64,000 nt of DNA, from positions 1 through 64,000 of the forward strand of contig NZ_JPGL01000030.1 of assembly GCF_000732615.1 (NCBI RefSeq), in the 5' to 3' direction. This document shows, piece by piece, positions 1-9,429 of the stretch. The DNA is from Burkholderia paludis. GTDB lineage: Bacteria; Pseudomonadota; Gammaproteobacteria; Burkholderiales; Burkholderiaceae. The notes under the pieces were generated by a model. The model was not told where the DNA came from and searched no databases. It saw nothing but the letters and a program-made list of their open reading frames with translations. Position numbers and translations under genes: made by a program. How positions within the stretch are numbered: the first letter of the stretch is position 1; every line of letters begins with the position of its first letter.

Positions 1-123
1 CACCGGGATATCAGCCACTACCTGATGCATCGGTACAACTGGATACGGCCGCATCAGTTCAATGACGGACTGGCGCCGGCTGTTGCGGAAGAAAAACTTA
101 ACGCAGTGTCCGGGGTTGGTTGA
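1..123 (+). CDS. IS3-family transposase OrfB, C-terminal end (partial at window edge)
   Basis: The frame is open from base 1 to a TGA at 121-123 and gives the last 40 residues of an IS3-family OrfB (DDE transposase). The tail contains YNWIRPHQFNDGLAP followed by EEKLN, which matches the conserved C-terminus of this family. The rest of the gene lies outside the window. The downstream integrase frame begins within a few bases of its stop, so the insertion sequence ends around 125-140 and has removed the 5' part of that integrase. The subgroup and exact right end are not determinable here. Confidence 0.8.
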   Translation, partial: HRDISHYLMHRYNWIRPHQFNDGLAPAVAEEKLNAVSGVG

Positions 124-557
124 CCACTACAGTTGGACGCGTTTGGAACATCCCGGCTTCACGCATGAAGGCCAAGGAAGCGCATCGCATCCCGCTGTCA
201 GAGAAGGTGTTAGCCCTTCTCAAATGGCTTCAGCAACATCAACTGCACGAAACGCTAGTCTTTCCATCGCCACGTGCGAAAGTGCTGAACGACATGACAC
301 TGACTGCATTTCTTCGTCGCGTTAAGGCACAAAGTGATACGCCCGACCGCGTCGCGACCGCTCACGGCTTCCGTTCCAGTTTCCGGGATTGGGCCAGCGA
401 ACACGGCTATGCCCGAGATCTCGCTGAACGTGCACTGGCTCACACCGTGAAAAATCAGGTTGAGGCCGCTTATCACCGTACCGACCTATTGGAACAGCGA
501 CGACCGCTCATGGAAGCATGGGCTCAGCACGCCTCATCGGAAAACTCAAGTGCATAA
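124..557 (+). pseudogene. P4-type tyrosine integrase, C-terminal fragment
   Basis: About 145 residues match the catalytic half of P4-like phage/island integrases. HGFRSSFRDWA carries the second catalytic Arg (HxxR), LAERALAH follows, and AAYHRTDLLEQRRPLMEAWA carries the nucleophilic Tyr and the usual C-terminal helix. The N-terminal DNA-binding and core regions are missing and an IS3-type transposase end takes their place. The only in-frame start is a TTG inside the IS end, so this is a remnant. The last ~28 codons lie inside a direct repeat that recurs at 7314-7505. It marks a former integration site of an island. Confidence 0.85.
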
Positions 558-663
558 GGGGTTACAGGCTGTCCTGTAACCCGACCGGCACAATTGGTTT
601 TGTACACAACGCTAGCGACGCGGACACAACTTCCTGCGGCAGATCAGGATTCGGAGCGAAGGT
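473..663. repeat. Left copy of ~190-bp direct repeat (integrase 3' end)
   Basis: This stretch, from TCACCGTA through the integrase stop, the hairpin and about 80 bp of non-coding DNA to GAGCGAAGGT, recurs in the same orientation at 7314-7505 at roughly 90% identity judged by eye. The two copies bracket the NERD-kinase-helicase module. Both copies lose similarity just after GCGAAGGT. Confidence 0.85.
559..582 (+). terminator. Hairpin after integrase fragment
   Basis: GGGTTACAGG and CCTGTAACCC form a perfect 10-bp stem with a CTGT loop, directly after the integrase stop. A near-identical hairpin (one G-T pair) is present in the second repeat copy at about 7401-7424. No long T tract follows, so it may be a terminator or a recombination-associated structure. 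Confidence 0.5.
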
Positions 664-700
664 CGCTGCATCGCAGCCTGGCCGGCCGGTTAGTAGGGGC

Positions 701-2254
701 TCATGTCGCATCGACGTAGCGATCAAGGAAAGAGAAATCACTCACAACCGCATCGCTGAACCAAAACTTGCGCTCCTCGGTCCTGCTGCCGCTCCCCCAA
801 CCTGAGCCGTGGAGCGATGACGCCACGGCGGCCCGAGCGAATTCGGCCATCTTCTGCAGCTTTGGAGCGGATTGGGTCACAAATCCTAATGGCACGTTAT
901 ACCTGTCGGCACCCGGCACCGCCCATTGGTACGTTGCTGCGCCGAAGATGCCAGGGATGAGCAAGACCTCGAAGCACTCTTGCTTGGGTTGGTATGAACT
1001 CAGGAACACGCGGTTGAAACCTGCATCAAGCAGATGGCGTGCGCGCTTAACGAGGCGATCCCTGTTCTCGTTCTGGTGGCAGGGAGCAATGGCGACGACC
1101 TCCAACGGTGAACCCAAACCCTCCTTGAGGGCGCCTCGAATGCCGTTGACTAGGTCTAGGACCAAGCTCGTGCGCCCCCATAATTCGGAGTCTGGAATCA
1201 CCCAGAAGATAGCCATCGGCAGTTCTTCGTTTGCCGACCTCTTGATTACGGCGAGCGCTTTGCGCAGTCCGATTAAAAGACGAGACCGGCATTTGGGCAT
1301 GTAGAGGGCACCAAGGAGCGCTTGACTCTTGCCGGAGTCGTACACCTCGCCGTTTGCCTGTCCATGCACTTCGTGGATGTATCGTCCAAAGTCGATTGCG
1401 GGATCCTTGCGCAGCCCGATCCGTCCGTCCTGTTTGACAAATGCAGTCTTCTCCTCAACGGCCGATTGCGCTGGCATATAGCGAGCGAGCAGCTCATCGT
1501 TGAAGCGTTCGACAAAGGTGCGCAGGTGGTCGGTGCGGGTTGAGAGCGTTGCGATCCGATCGGCGGTAAGGGTCCGCACCAGAGAGCGCAGCGACTCGGG
1601 CAGGAGTTCGAGCTGCGCGTCGATTTCAAATTCGACGTTACCCTCGACGTCCACTTCGAAGTGCACCGGAAGCGGAACACTGAACGGGCGCCCGGCGCGG
1701 ATCTCGTCCACCTTATAACAAGCGTAAGCACGCCGATTTTCATCTTCTAGTTCGAAGCGTTCAATGTCGAGAAAGTGTTTATGAAACGCTGCTTCTGCAC
1801 GATCAATGGTATTGCCCGCAGCTGGGTCGTCCGCGCTCCACTTCAGTTCCAGGGCGTTGTCCCAGTAGCTGCCCGACAGTGCCTTGGGCAGTGGCGTATA
1901 GCTCAATAGCTCGAAAACGGGGCGGCTTTGCCGCTCAGCGATCTTCGTGAAGCGCGGCAGTCCGTCCAATGACGCTGTGAAGCGTGACTCGGCATAGGAA
2001 GTCAGCGAGATGCGGCCGTTTGCCTCGCCGACGAGGCCTTCTTCCCTCAGGAGTTCAAGCAGATCCCGCAGCTCGCTTGCGGAGAGGCCGAAGTACTCCC
2101 GCAGTGCGCCGACCTCCAGAGGACCGCTCAGGTGCAGCAAGCGCACCGCAAAGTCCGTCATGACTGGAACTTGGCGGTCGATGGAAACATGGCAGCGGAC
2201 GTTGAACAGCTGCGCCGGAATCGCCACTGCGACGGTGTTAAAACGCTCACGCAT
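701..2254 (-). CDS. Uncharacterised partner protein of the NERD-kinase-helicase, wHTH-like N-terminus
   Basis: This 517-residue protein has a leucine-rich N-terminal segment (about residues 30-75, including LREYFGLSASELRDLLELL) that reads like a winged-helix DNA-binding fold. The rest is a long alpha/beta region without a motif I can name. I see no HKD, HNH or PD-(D/E)xK signature. It starts inside the end of the upstream 1634-aa gene (8-bp overlap), so the two are probably translationally coupled and act together. The pair fills the whole space between two direct repeats. Its role as an accessory or effector subunit of a defence system is inferred from linkage only. Confidence 0.7.
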   Translation of the reverse strand: MRERFNTVAVAIPAQLFNVRCHVSIDRQVPVMTDFAVRLLHLSGPLEVGALREYFGLSASELRDLLELLREEGLVGEANGRISLTSYAESRFTASLDGLPRFTKIAERQSRPVFELLSYTPLPKALSGSYWDNALELKWSADDPAAGNTIDRAEAAFHKHFLDIERFELEDENRRAYACYKVDEIRAGRPFSVPLPVHFEVDVEGNVEFEIDAQLELLPESLRSLVRTLTADRIATLSTRTDHLRTFVERFNDELLARYMPAQSAVEEKTAFVKQDGRIGLRKDPAIDFGRYIHEVHGQANGEVYDSGKSQALLGALYMPKCRSRLLIGLRKALAVIKRSANEELPMAIFWVIPDSELWGRTSLVLDLVNGIRGALKEGLGSPLEVVAIAPCHQNENRDRLVKRARHLLDAGFNRVFLSSYQPKQECFEVLLIPGIFGAATYQWAVPGADRYNVPLGFVTQSAPKLQKMAEFARAAVASSLHGSGWGSGSRTEERKFWFSDAVVSDFSFLDRYVDAT

Positions 2255-5200
2255 TGGACAGACTCCGCTTCAGTTCTTTGGAGGGCACGAACTTGGCCAG
2301 TTTTTGCTCCGCGAGGCGCTCGACTTCGTCGAGCACCCGTTTCATCGGCGTGGCCGTCCGAGACCGCCACATGGCCGACGAGCTGACGATCACCAGCCGG
2401 TCCTTTGATCGGGACATGGCTACGTTGATGCGCTCTGGATCACTCAAGAAGCCAACGTGCTCGCTGGTGTCGTTGCGTACCACCGAGAGCACGATGATGC
2501 GGTTTTCCTTGCCCTGATAGCTATCCACTGTGCCCACGGTGAAGCAGTCGCGAAGCCCGGAGGCCCATTCTGCCTGCTCGAGCTTCTTTCGGATCAGGTC
2601 GCGCTGATCGGAGTACATGGCGATGATACCGATGATGGGCTCATTGTCGCCGTCTTTCGACTGGACCTCCTCTAAGAACCCCGACGACGTCAGAATGGCC
2701 CGAACCACTTCCACGACCGCCAAGGCTTCTTGGTTGTTCACGAGTGCACCTTCGTGGGTGCCGGCCGAGCGGTGGAACGCCTCGCGTCCTTGGTCTTGGG
2801 TGTCGACCCACACGACCTGCGAGGCGAGAAACGATGGCAGCCTCTCGTACTCTTGGCCCGGTGGTGCGCGCCCGACCTCGAGCGCGTCTGCATAGAAGCA
2901 GTGCGATACGAGCTGGCTGATATGCTCTGCCATGCGGTACTGCACGCGCAATGTTCGGCCGACCGACCGGCCGTAACTCGAAGAAAACGCGCGTTGGAAG
3001 TTGTTTACCCGCCGGAAGTCCTTGCGCGGCATTCCGAGCAAAGCTGACGCTCGATCTTCGACAGCTCGGGGGTAAGACGGCGGCAACTGTAAATGATCGC
3101 CTACCAGCAGCACGCGCTTGCCCGCCTGCATAGCAACAACGAGTTCCATCGGCGATGCGCGTGCGGCTTCGTCCACGATGACCCAGTCATAAGGAACTTC
3201 AGTGATGCCCAGCGCCTGCTTGCCCACGCCTACGCAGGTGCCCGCCACAACGCTGGAGCTGCGCGCGAGGAAAGCAGTATAGTTGGAGCGCGGGCTGCGC
3301 AGCACCTGAGAAAACTCCGTGGAAAGGCGAGCGATCTGCTCCAGCCGAGCACACTTAGCCGGGCTCGGCGAGCCGTGCAGATGAGCCAACGCCTCTAGTT
3401 TATCGTCCAGGAGATCGCGGAGGTTGGCCGCTTCATCGTCGGCAGATGCATGAATGCCAAACTGACGCCCCGCGACCTCGACAAACACCTGGCTGAGCCG
3501 ACGCAGATGCTCCTCGGCCGAGGCATCCTCGCCATCTGCCTTGTCGATTGTGCGTATGAGGCGGTCGATGCTTTGAAGTAACGGGCCCAAGGTAGCATGA
3601 AGCTCCGTCGCGGCGCGCACGTAGCCTTCCGGAAGGCCCATGGCGACGCCGACCATTCGCACTCGTTCCTTGATCTCCGCGTCAAAACTCTCGCGGTAGC
3701 GCTGGCGCAACGAATCTTCCTGGACGCTACGGAGTCCAGGCGACACCATCGATTGCAAGCCGACGCGTACCATGGACACATCCATGCTCGACGCCCGAAG
3801 TGAACCGGCCACCTTGTCCATCGCATTGTTCACAGCTTCATGCGATTGGCTGACAAGCAGGATATTGTGAGCAAGTCCTCGCGACAGCAGCAAGTGGACG
3901 AACGATGCGATGAACTTGGTTTTCCCCGTCCCGGGCGGCCCCTGCAGTAGCGAGATTGGGCCATAGGACAAAGCGGTCCGAAGCGCTTCTTCCTGGGAGT
4001 CGTTCAAGTCGTAGCTGCCGAGGTCGCCTAGATCGACTGCGACGTCGTGATTCGGCATCCGTTCGGTATCCGGATCGAAATAGTCAACCAGTGAGGGGAT
4101 GAGGCCACCGCCCGCGAGCACACGCTTCATCGCCGCGACTCGCCGTTCGGACGCCACCTTTTCAAAGGTGCCGCGCACGTGCAGGACGTCACCCGTCTTC
4201 GGCGAGAAACGCATGCTCTTGGCACGCACCCGCATTACGTTACGCCCGATGTCGGGTGAGACCCATCCAACGGTGTACCAGCGGTCGCTTCCGTCCATGG
4301 CGTCCACCCCGCGCTCCAGCAGCTCGATGCCCTCGTCCTCCGAAAAATCGAGCACACCGCCCTCGCAATCGAAGTGGATGATCCACTCATCGCTTTGTGG
4401 CGGTGATTGCCTCGCACCGTTCCGAACGGTGATCTTCGTGACGTTCATCTCATCTGTGTCGGACAACGCGGTCCACAGTGCCGTGGCAGACACCTGCTGC
4501 TGGGGCACGCTCTCGGATAGGCGGGCATACGGGTCGGCACCGAGTCCTACGACGACCGTCTCGTCGCCTTCCGGTTCATCCGGGGCGTTCGCGATGTAGT
4601 GCTGATACAGCAAACCGGCCAGCGCAGTGGCGTCTGCCTCCTCTGCAAAGGTGACGTGTATCTCCGCATTTAGCGAGAATGTCTTGCGCCGGTGGGCACT
4701 GACAAAATCGATGTGGTCGATCGCCTTGACTGCAGCGTCAAGTACGACGTCTTCTTCTGGGTCGTACTTGATGTAGAGGTCTTGCCGCGTTCCGACCATG
4801 TTGAATCGCAGGTGTCCGGTCTCCGCATGTCTTGTCGCGCGCACCGAGTACTCGCCATTGTTGGAGATGAGGTCCAGTGACGGAGGACCACCACGGCCGC
4901 GGCGCTTGAGGGTAACCTTGAGCGTCGGGACCGAGCGCGGTTTTGGGTGAAGCTCGTCCTGTAGCGTTTCGGCTAGTAGGTCCAGCGGCGGCAGTACGTC
5001 TACCAATTCAACGGCCCGAGCCACGTCGCTTCGTGTCGCCTCGAAGTCTTCGGGCAACAGCGTCAGGATGAGCATGCACACGGCAAACGCGTCGCGGTGC
5101 AGTGGGGATGCACTCTCCAGAGTCGGCGGCACCGTGCCGACCGTGACCCCTTCGTCGCCATCGGCGCTCAGGTCTGGTATGTCCACTAGCACGACGCGAG

Positions 5201-7151
5201 GCGCTTCGTCCTCTGTGGTCTGCGGTACGACGATGTTGTCTGCTTTCACGTCACCGTGGGAGAGCCCCAAGATGTGGAGCCGTCGCACGGCATTGAGCAG
5301 GGCATGCGCCACGAGCGCACGTTGCCTTCCCCCTGGGTCAGTCGCCAACCACTCGGTGAGCGTTTGACCTTCCGTCCATCGCGTGACCAGCACCAGTCCG
5401 AACGTGTTCAGGCCGAAGTCCATCACCTCAGGGGTGGCGTCGAAGCCAGACTGTCGCAACGATCTCGCTCGCTGTAGGAAGGAGAGCAGTCGCAGGTTGC
5501 GCGCCAGATACTTCGGGTCGTACTTGAGCTGCGGCCAGCACTTCACCAGGACGCGGTCGCCGCTCCTCTCCGATTCGTAGACCATCTTGGTGGGGCCAGG
5601 CGAGATCACGCGCTTGGCCATGAGGGTCATCGGGCCAGCCTCGGTCTCGTAGCCCTGGAAGTCTTCAGCGCAAACGTCCGGCCCCGCATCGACGGCCAAG
5701 CAGGCGTTTAACGCGTCGAGCGCATCGGAAGCATTGCGATAGCGCGCTTCTGGGTCAAGTTCCATGGCCTTGGCGTACCAAGGCATCAGCGCTGGGAAAC
5801 TGAGCGTAACGGTGTCGTTGTAGACGGGCACGGCATTAATGCGCTCCAGTTCTCGGCCTTCTAGCATCTCGTAGATCAAGACACCCAACAGGAAGACGTC
5901 GCGGGTGAACGGATCTCCAGAGCGAACCTGCGCGGCAACGCCTTCGTCCTCCGGTAGTTCGATGGACCCGGTCTCCAGTTCGACGCGATGGACACCGACG
6001 GTCTGGGCTTGAGGAACGCGTGCAGCAGCAAACGTGGACAGGATCACGCGGGACGGTTCGAGCACCCACAGCGTGCGCTTGGTGATGTCGCGGTGAGCAA
6101 TCCCCAGAGCGTGTAGCTTCGAGAAGCGGGCTAGGATGCTTTTTGCCAACGAGCGCCGGTCTTGCTCGTTCATGGCGCCGTTGCGGGCTAGGTGCTCGGA
6201 GAGGCGTTCAATGCCGGTCGGAAGACGGTACGCCTCGACGAAGTTGGTGGTGATGTCGTCCGCCGTCGCTGAACCAATAGGCTCAAGTAGGTCCTCGTGC
6301 AATTCGGGCGCTTGGACGCGCAGCGTTTCATTTAGCCGCAGTTCGCGAAGACCGATAGTCTGACGCTCGACGGTGGAGGTGCCGCCAGTGGCGAGCTCTT
6401 CGAAGTTCCACTTTCGCAGCAGCGCCTTTGAGCTTCGACTCTCTTGGTGCTCGGCTAGGAACTCCGACCAGATCTTGCGTGGGTGGATGTAGTCCGCTTG
6501 GTCGTCGATCTGCTCAAAGCCATGCAAAACTGTGCGGCGTTTGAGCACCGCCGGGTTGGATGCAGAAAAAATGGCGTTGTACCGCTGGCGCTGAGGCAGG
6601 GGGTCCGCGGACCGATAGGTCCACGTCGGCGGGATGTCAGGGAAGCGTCTCGCGTAGCGTGTAGCATCGGACGCGGCATGCACGAAATCAGGGAGCGTCG
6701 CAATGAAGCGGCGCTGCTCGTCCGGAAAGTTGATCAAGCGGCACTTGGGATGGCACAGGACTACGAGCGACTCGACGAAGGGCAACCTAAGGGACGAGTT
6801 CTTCTCTTGAACGAACTTCCTTAAAGCGCGGGCCTTGTTGTCCGTGGTATTTACCGGCGAGGGCATAGGGTCACCGCGATGAAACCACTGACCTGACGAA
6901 TACTCAATGTCACCGGACCAGTTCTTCAGTTCGACCACCAAGATTCGATTGTTCGTCAACAGCAGCAGGTCGATGTCCAGTGGCTGTCTGGAGCCACGGA
7001 CGAGCAACCGGAATGCTGCATAGGCACCCCAGTCGCGAGGCAATTTCGCTTCGAGTTCGCGCAAGGCGGCATGCTCGACCTCTAGAACACCCCGTGGGCT
7101 GAGATAGTTGATTCGCACTGTTGAGACCCCCAGAGTCTGATTTATTTGCAA
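2247..7151 (-). CDS. NERD nuclease / tandem protein kinase / SF1 helicase fusion
   Basis: The protein has 1634 residues. Residues ~20-125 form a NERD domain with the nuclease-like pattern PLDIDLL then VVELKNW (E74, K76). Residues ~290-480 form a kinase-like domain with HRD at 353-355 but no DFG, so probably a pseudokinase. Residues ~510-700 form a second kinase domain with the possible ATP-binding K537, HGDVKADN (catalytic D634) and DIPD in place of DFG. The C-terminus is an SF1 (Dna2/NAM7-like) helicase with GPPGTGKT near 1072, VIVDEAARA, GDHLQLPP, VDSYQGKE and RINVAMSR. NERD-kinase-helicase fusions are known in bacteria, and kinases of the PglW type occur in BREX-related systems. Genetic context suggests phage or plasmid defence; this is inference. 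Confidence 0.9.
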   Translation of the reverse strand: MQINQTLGVSTVRINYLSPRGVLEVEHAALRELEAKLPRDWGAYAAFRLLVRGSRQPLDIDLLLLTNNRILVVELKNWSGDIEYSSGQWFHRGDPMPSPVNTTDNKARALRKFVQEKNSSLRLPFVESLVVLCHPKCRLINFPDEQRRFIATLPDFVHAASDATRYARRFPDIPPTWTYRSADPLPQRQRYNAIFSASNPAVLKRRTVLHGFEQIDDQADYIHPRKIWSEFLAEHQESRSSKALLRKWNFEELATGGTSTVERQTIGLRELRLNETLRVQAPELHEDLLEPIGSATADDITTNFVEAYRLPTGIERLSEHLARNGAMNEQDRRSLAKSILARFSKLHALGIAHRDITKRTLWVLEPSRVILSTFAAARVPQAQTVGVHRVELETGSIELPEDEGVAAQVRSGDPFTRDVFLLGVLIYEMLEGRELERINAVPVYNDTVTLSFPALMPWYAKAMELDPEARYRNASDALDALNACLAVDAGPDVCAEDFQGYETEAGPMTLMAKRVISPGPTKMVYESERSGDRVLVKCWPQLKYDPKYLARNLRLLSFLQRARSLRQSGFDATPEVMDFGLNTFGLVLVTRWTEGQTLTEWLATDPGGRQRALVAHALLNAVRRLHILGLSHGDVKADNIVVPQTTEDEAPRVVLVDIPDLSADGDEGVTVGTVPPTLESASPLHRDAFAVCMLILTLLPEDFEATRSDVARAVELVDVLPPLDLLAETLQDELHPKPRSVPTLKVTLKRRGRGGPPSLDLISNNGEYSVRATRHAETGHLRFNMVGTRQDLYIKYDPEEDVVLDAAVKAIDHIDFVSAHRRKTFSLNAEIHVTFAEEADATALAGLLYQHYIANAPDEPEGDETVVVGLGADPYARLSESVPQQQVSATALWTALSDTDEMNVTKITVRNGARQSPPQSDEWIIHFDCEGGVLDFSEDEGIELLERGVDAMDGSDRWYTVGWVSPDIGRNVMRVRAKSMRFSPKTGDVLHVRGTFEKVASERRVAAMKRVLAGGGLIPSLVDYFDPDTERMPNHDVAVDLGDLGSYDLNDSQEEALRTALSYGPISLLQGPPGTGKTKFIASFVHLLLSRGLAHNILLVSQSHEAVNNAMDKVAGSLRASSMDVSMVRVGLQSMVSPGLRSVQEDSLRQRYRESFDAEIKERVRMVGVAMGLPEGYVRAATELHATLGPLLQSIDRLIRTIDKADGEDASAEEHLRRLSQVFVEVAGRQFGIHASADDEAANLRDLLDDKLEALAHLHGSPSPAKCARLEQIARLSTEFSQVLRSPRSNYTAFLARSSSVVAGTCVGVGKQALGITEVPYDWVIVDEAARASPMELVVAMQAGKRVLLVGDHLQLPPSYPRAVEDRASALLGMPRKDFRRVNNFQRAFSSSYGRSVGRTLRVQYRMAEHISQLVSHCFYADALEVGRAPPGQEYERLPSFLASQVVWVDTQDQGREAFHRSAGTHEGALVNNQEALAVVEVVRAILTSSGFLEEVQSKDGDNEPIIGIIAMYSDQRDLIRKKLEQAEWASGLRDCFTVGTVDSYQGKENRIIVLSVVRNDTSEHVGFLSDPERINVAMSRSKDRLVIVSSSAMWRSRTATPMKRVLDEVERLAEQKLAKFVPSKELKRSLSNA

Positions 7152-7313
7152 GCCGTCTACGTCGGACGGATCGCCGAACCTCGAATTGTGGCACCGAGCT
7201 CACATGAAAGCATACGCCGTCGTAGGGTAGCCAAGCGAGTCTAGTCACATTCTGCGAATTCGCACAGGACGGAGACTGACAACAGGGCTTGTGATGAGGC
7301 GAGGCCATTGTGG

Positions 7314-7505
7314 TCACCGTACTGATCTACTGGAACAACGACGGCCGCTTATGGAAGCCTGGGCTCAGCACGTCTCATCGGAAAACTCAAGTGTATAAGG
7401 GGTTACGGGCTGTCCTGTAACCCGACCGGACAAAATTGGTCTTGTACCCAACGCTAGCGATGCGGACACAGCTTCCTGCGGCAGATCAGGATTCAGAGCG
7501 AAGGT
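7314..7505. repeat. Right copy of ~190-bp direct repeat, with integrase 3' remnant
   Basis: This is the second copy of the repeat at 473-663. It still encodes the tail of the P4-type integrase (WAQHVSSENSSV, stop near 7397-7399) followed by the same hairpin and non-coding stretch. It has diverged from the left copy by scattered substitutions and ends where the truncated AraC-type gene begins. It therefore looks like a duplicated attachment or recombination segment and not a recent exact duplication. Confidence 0.85.
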
Positions 7506-7917
7506 GCCAGTGACGGATCATGCGGTTCCCGAGGCGATCGCGAGCATAGTCGACTTGCCGCGCCATCAAATCGCCCAAAATTGCCTTAATGATGGGACCA
7601 ACCGCCAAAGTACACACCTGCGTAGGCAACCTATCGCATAGGTGTGCGGCGATGTCCAAGACGCAATAGCAAGCCTCTGATCGTGTACTGGCCCCATGTT
7701 CAGTCTGCGGTGGCAGCCATAGCCCATAGTGCGGCGGCGTCAAATAGGTGCGAGCTCCAACAGTGAGCTCAATAACGCCGCTGAATGAGAACACAAACTC
7801 ACCCCAGTCGTGGCTTTCATTGGGATACGACGTCACCTCTTTAAGCCGCATCGTCCGGAACACCATCGAATGTGGCAAGGACTTCCCGAGCGGGTAGGAA
7901 ATTTCAGCGCCAGGCAT
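7486..7917 (-). pseudogene. AraC-family regulator, sensor domain only (truncated)
   Basis: The 143 residues correspond to the N-terminal cupin-type sensor domain of AraC regulators; FSGVIELTVGARTYLTPPHYGLWLPPQTEHG is the typical beta-barrel segment. The two C-terminal helix-turn-helix motifs needed for DNA binding are absent. The reading frame runs into the direct repeat at 7505 and stops in it, so the repeat-associated insertion removed the 3' half. It is divergent from the downstream enzyme gene and probably once regulated it. Confidence 0.8.
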
Positions 7918-8095
7918 CTTGTCGGAAACATCGTATAGGTTGGCCGAAACTCATTATATCAATGCAGTCGGCCACCACCACAATCGGCCTTGTGGGGTGT
8001 ATCGCTCCGGACGCTGACAACGAAACGTACGTGTTTCTGCGTTGTGCTGCCGACTCCCCAGTCACTTGTTAAATTCAGACCACTTGAGGAGCTAG

Positions 8096-9127
8096 ATGAA
8101 TACCTTAAATACGCTCGCCAACCTTCCAAGACTTAACCTCAGGGGCTTTACCTCCCCCGTGCAATACTTGGAGCGCTTTAGCGCAAAGCTTGGCGTCGAG
8201 GTATGGTGCAAGCGCGATGACATCGGGACGGTTGGGCTTGCCGGAAACAAGGTCCGGAAGCTCGAAGTCGAGCTTGCTCACGCAATTGCGAACGGTGCTA
8301 ACCACTTGGTTGCGGAAGGGTCGCGTCTTTCCAATGCAACTCGTGCGGTAGCTGCCGCTGCCGCTGCTATCGGTCTACGTTGCACACTTGTCCTTTGCCA
8401 CAACGAACCCCGTGAACCGGTCGGCAACTTGCTTCTTGATGGTCTTTTCGGCGCAGATCTACGATTCGTCGGCGACGTCACCTGGCCAGAACTCGCGCAG
8501 CATGCTCAAGCGGTTGCCACTGAACTCGCGAATCGTGGCGAAAAGGTCTATCGACTCCCGATCGGTTGCGCCTCGGAGCGAAGCTCTTTGGGATTTGCGA
8601 TCGCGTACTCCGAGCTTCACGCGCAAATGGCTGAACACGGGCGTGAGATCGGTACCATCGTGCATGCTAGTTCCTCAGGCGGAACACACTCGGGTCTGGT
8701 CCTAGGAAACGCGCTTCACGGGTCCAAAAGTACGGTAAGAGGAATCGTGGTCGCTGCGGACGTCTACGATGATGTTCCTGGTCAATACCTAGCGTATGCC
8801 CAAGGCGGTGCACGAATAATTGGTGCGGATGTCGAACTAACTCGCAGCGACATCAACCTCACCGAAAACTACCTTGGGGATGGCTATGGTCTGCCCGCGC
8901 CAGGAGTAATGGAGGCAATCGATCTGCTAGCCACGACGGAAGGCATACTCGTTGATCCTGTGTACAGCGCGAAGGCCGTGGCGGCTCTTATCGATCTGGC
9001 TGCAAAGAAGGAACTGGAAGGTCCTGTTGTCTTTTGGCACACGGGCGGATACCAGGCGCTCTTCGATCCGCACTACTCGAGGAAGGTCTGGAGCGAAATC
9101 AAGCGACTTTCGGTTGTTCCCCTGTAG
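8096..9127 (+). CDS. D-cysteine desulfhydrase / ACC deaminase family PLP enzyme
   Basis: This 343-residue fold-type II PLP enzyme matches the D-cysteine desulfhydrase/ACC deaminase family in length and motifs. VWCKRDDIGTVGLAGNKVRKLE contains the expected PLP lysine (K52), SRLSNATRAVA follows, then the ASSSGGTHSGLVLG phosphate-binding region and a C-terminal VFWHTGGYQALF. Such enzymes release ammonia and pyruvate or 2-oxobutyrate from D-cysteine, other D-amino acids or ACC; the exact substrate cannot be read from the sequence. The start has a good Shine-Dalgarno (GAGGAG). It sits between a truncated AraC-type sensor and an amino acid permease, suggesting a D-amino acid uptake and degradation unit. 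Confidence 0.85.
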   Translation: MNTLNTLANLPRLNLRGFTSPVQYLERFSAKLGVEVWCKRDDIGTVGLAGNKVRKLEVELAHAIANGANHLVAEGSRLSNATRAVAAAAAAIGLRCTLVLCHNEPREPVGNLLLDGLFGADLRFVGDVTWPELAQHAQAVATELANRGEKVYRLPIGCASERSSLGFAIAYSELHAQMAEHGREIGTIVHASSSGGTHSGLVLGNALHGSKSTVRGIVVAADVYDDVPGQYLAYAQGGARIIGADVELTRSDINLTENYLGDGYGLPAPGVMEAIDLLATTEGILVDPVYSAKAVAALIDLAAKKELEGPVVFWHTGGYQALFDPHYSRKVWSEIKRLSVVPL

Positions 9128-9247
9128 AGCCTAGGGCGGCCGCCTTCCAACGTAACGGAAGCGTTTGCCTGAGGCATTGAAGCCGCGCCCCGCACGAGCG
9201 TTGAGCGCATCACAAAAATACACCGTATCGAGCAATGGGTACGTATT

Positions 9248-9282
9248 GGAGACTTGGCCTCGCTAAACGCGAGGTCGTCTCC
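9248..9282 (+). promoter_or_regulatory. Strong hairpin in the enzyme-permease gap
   Basis: GGAGAC pairs with GTCTCC (outer stem) and CCTCGC with GCGAGG (inner stem), around a small internal loop. There is no T tract, so an mRNA-processing, attenuation or operator role is as likely as termination. It lies midway between the desulfhydrase-like gene and the permease, in a 302-bp gap that otherwise holds no recognisable gene. Confidence 0.4.
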
Positions 9283-9429
9283 TACGTTGCTACGCGCAAC
9301 TCTGAGCCACGACAAACTCAAATTTTTTCATCGCATGGCTGGTACCCAATACGACATATAGCCGTCCGGCATAGGTCGAAGACCTACGGCCAAAATCCCG
9401 GGCGGCAATAGAACGAGTGGAGACAACAC

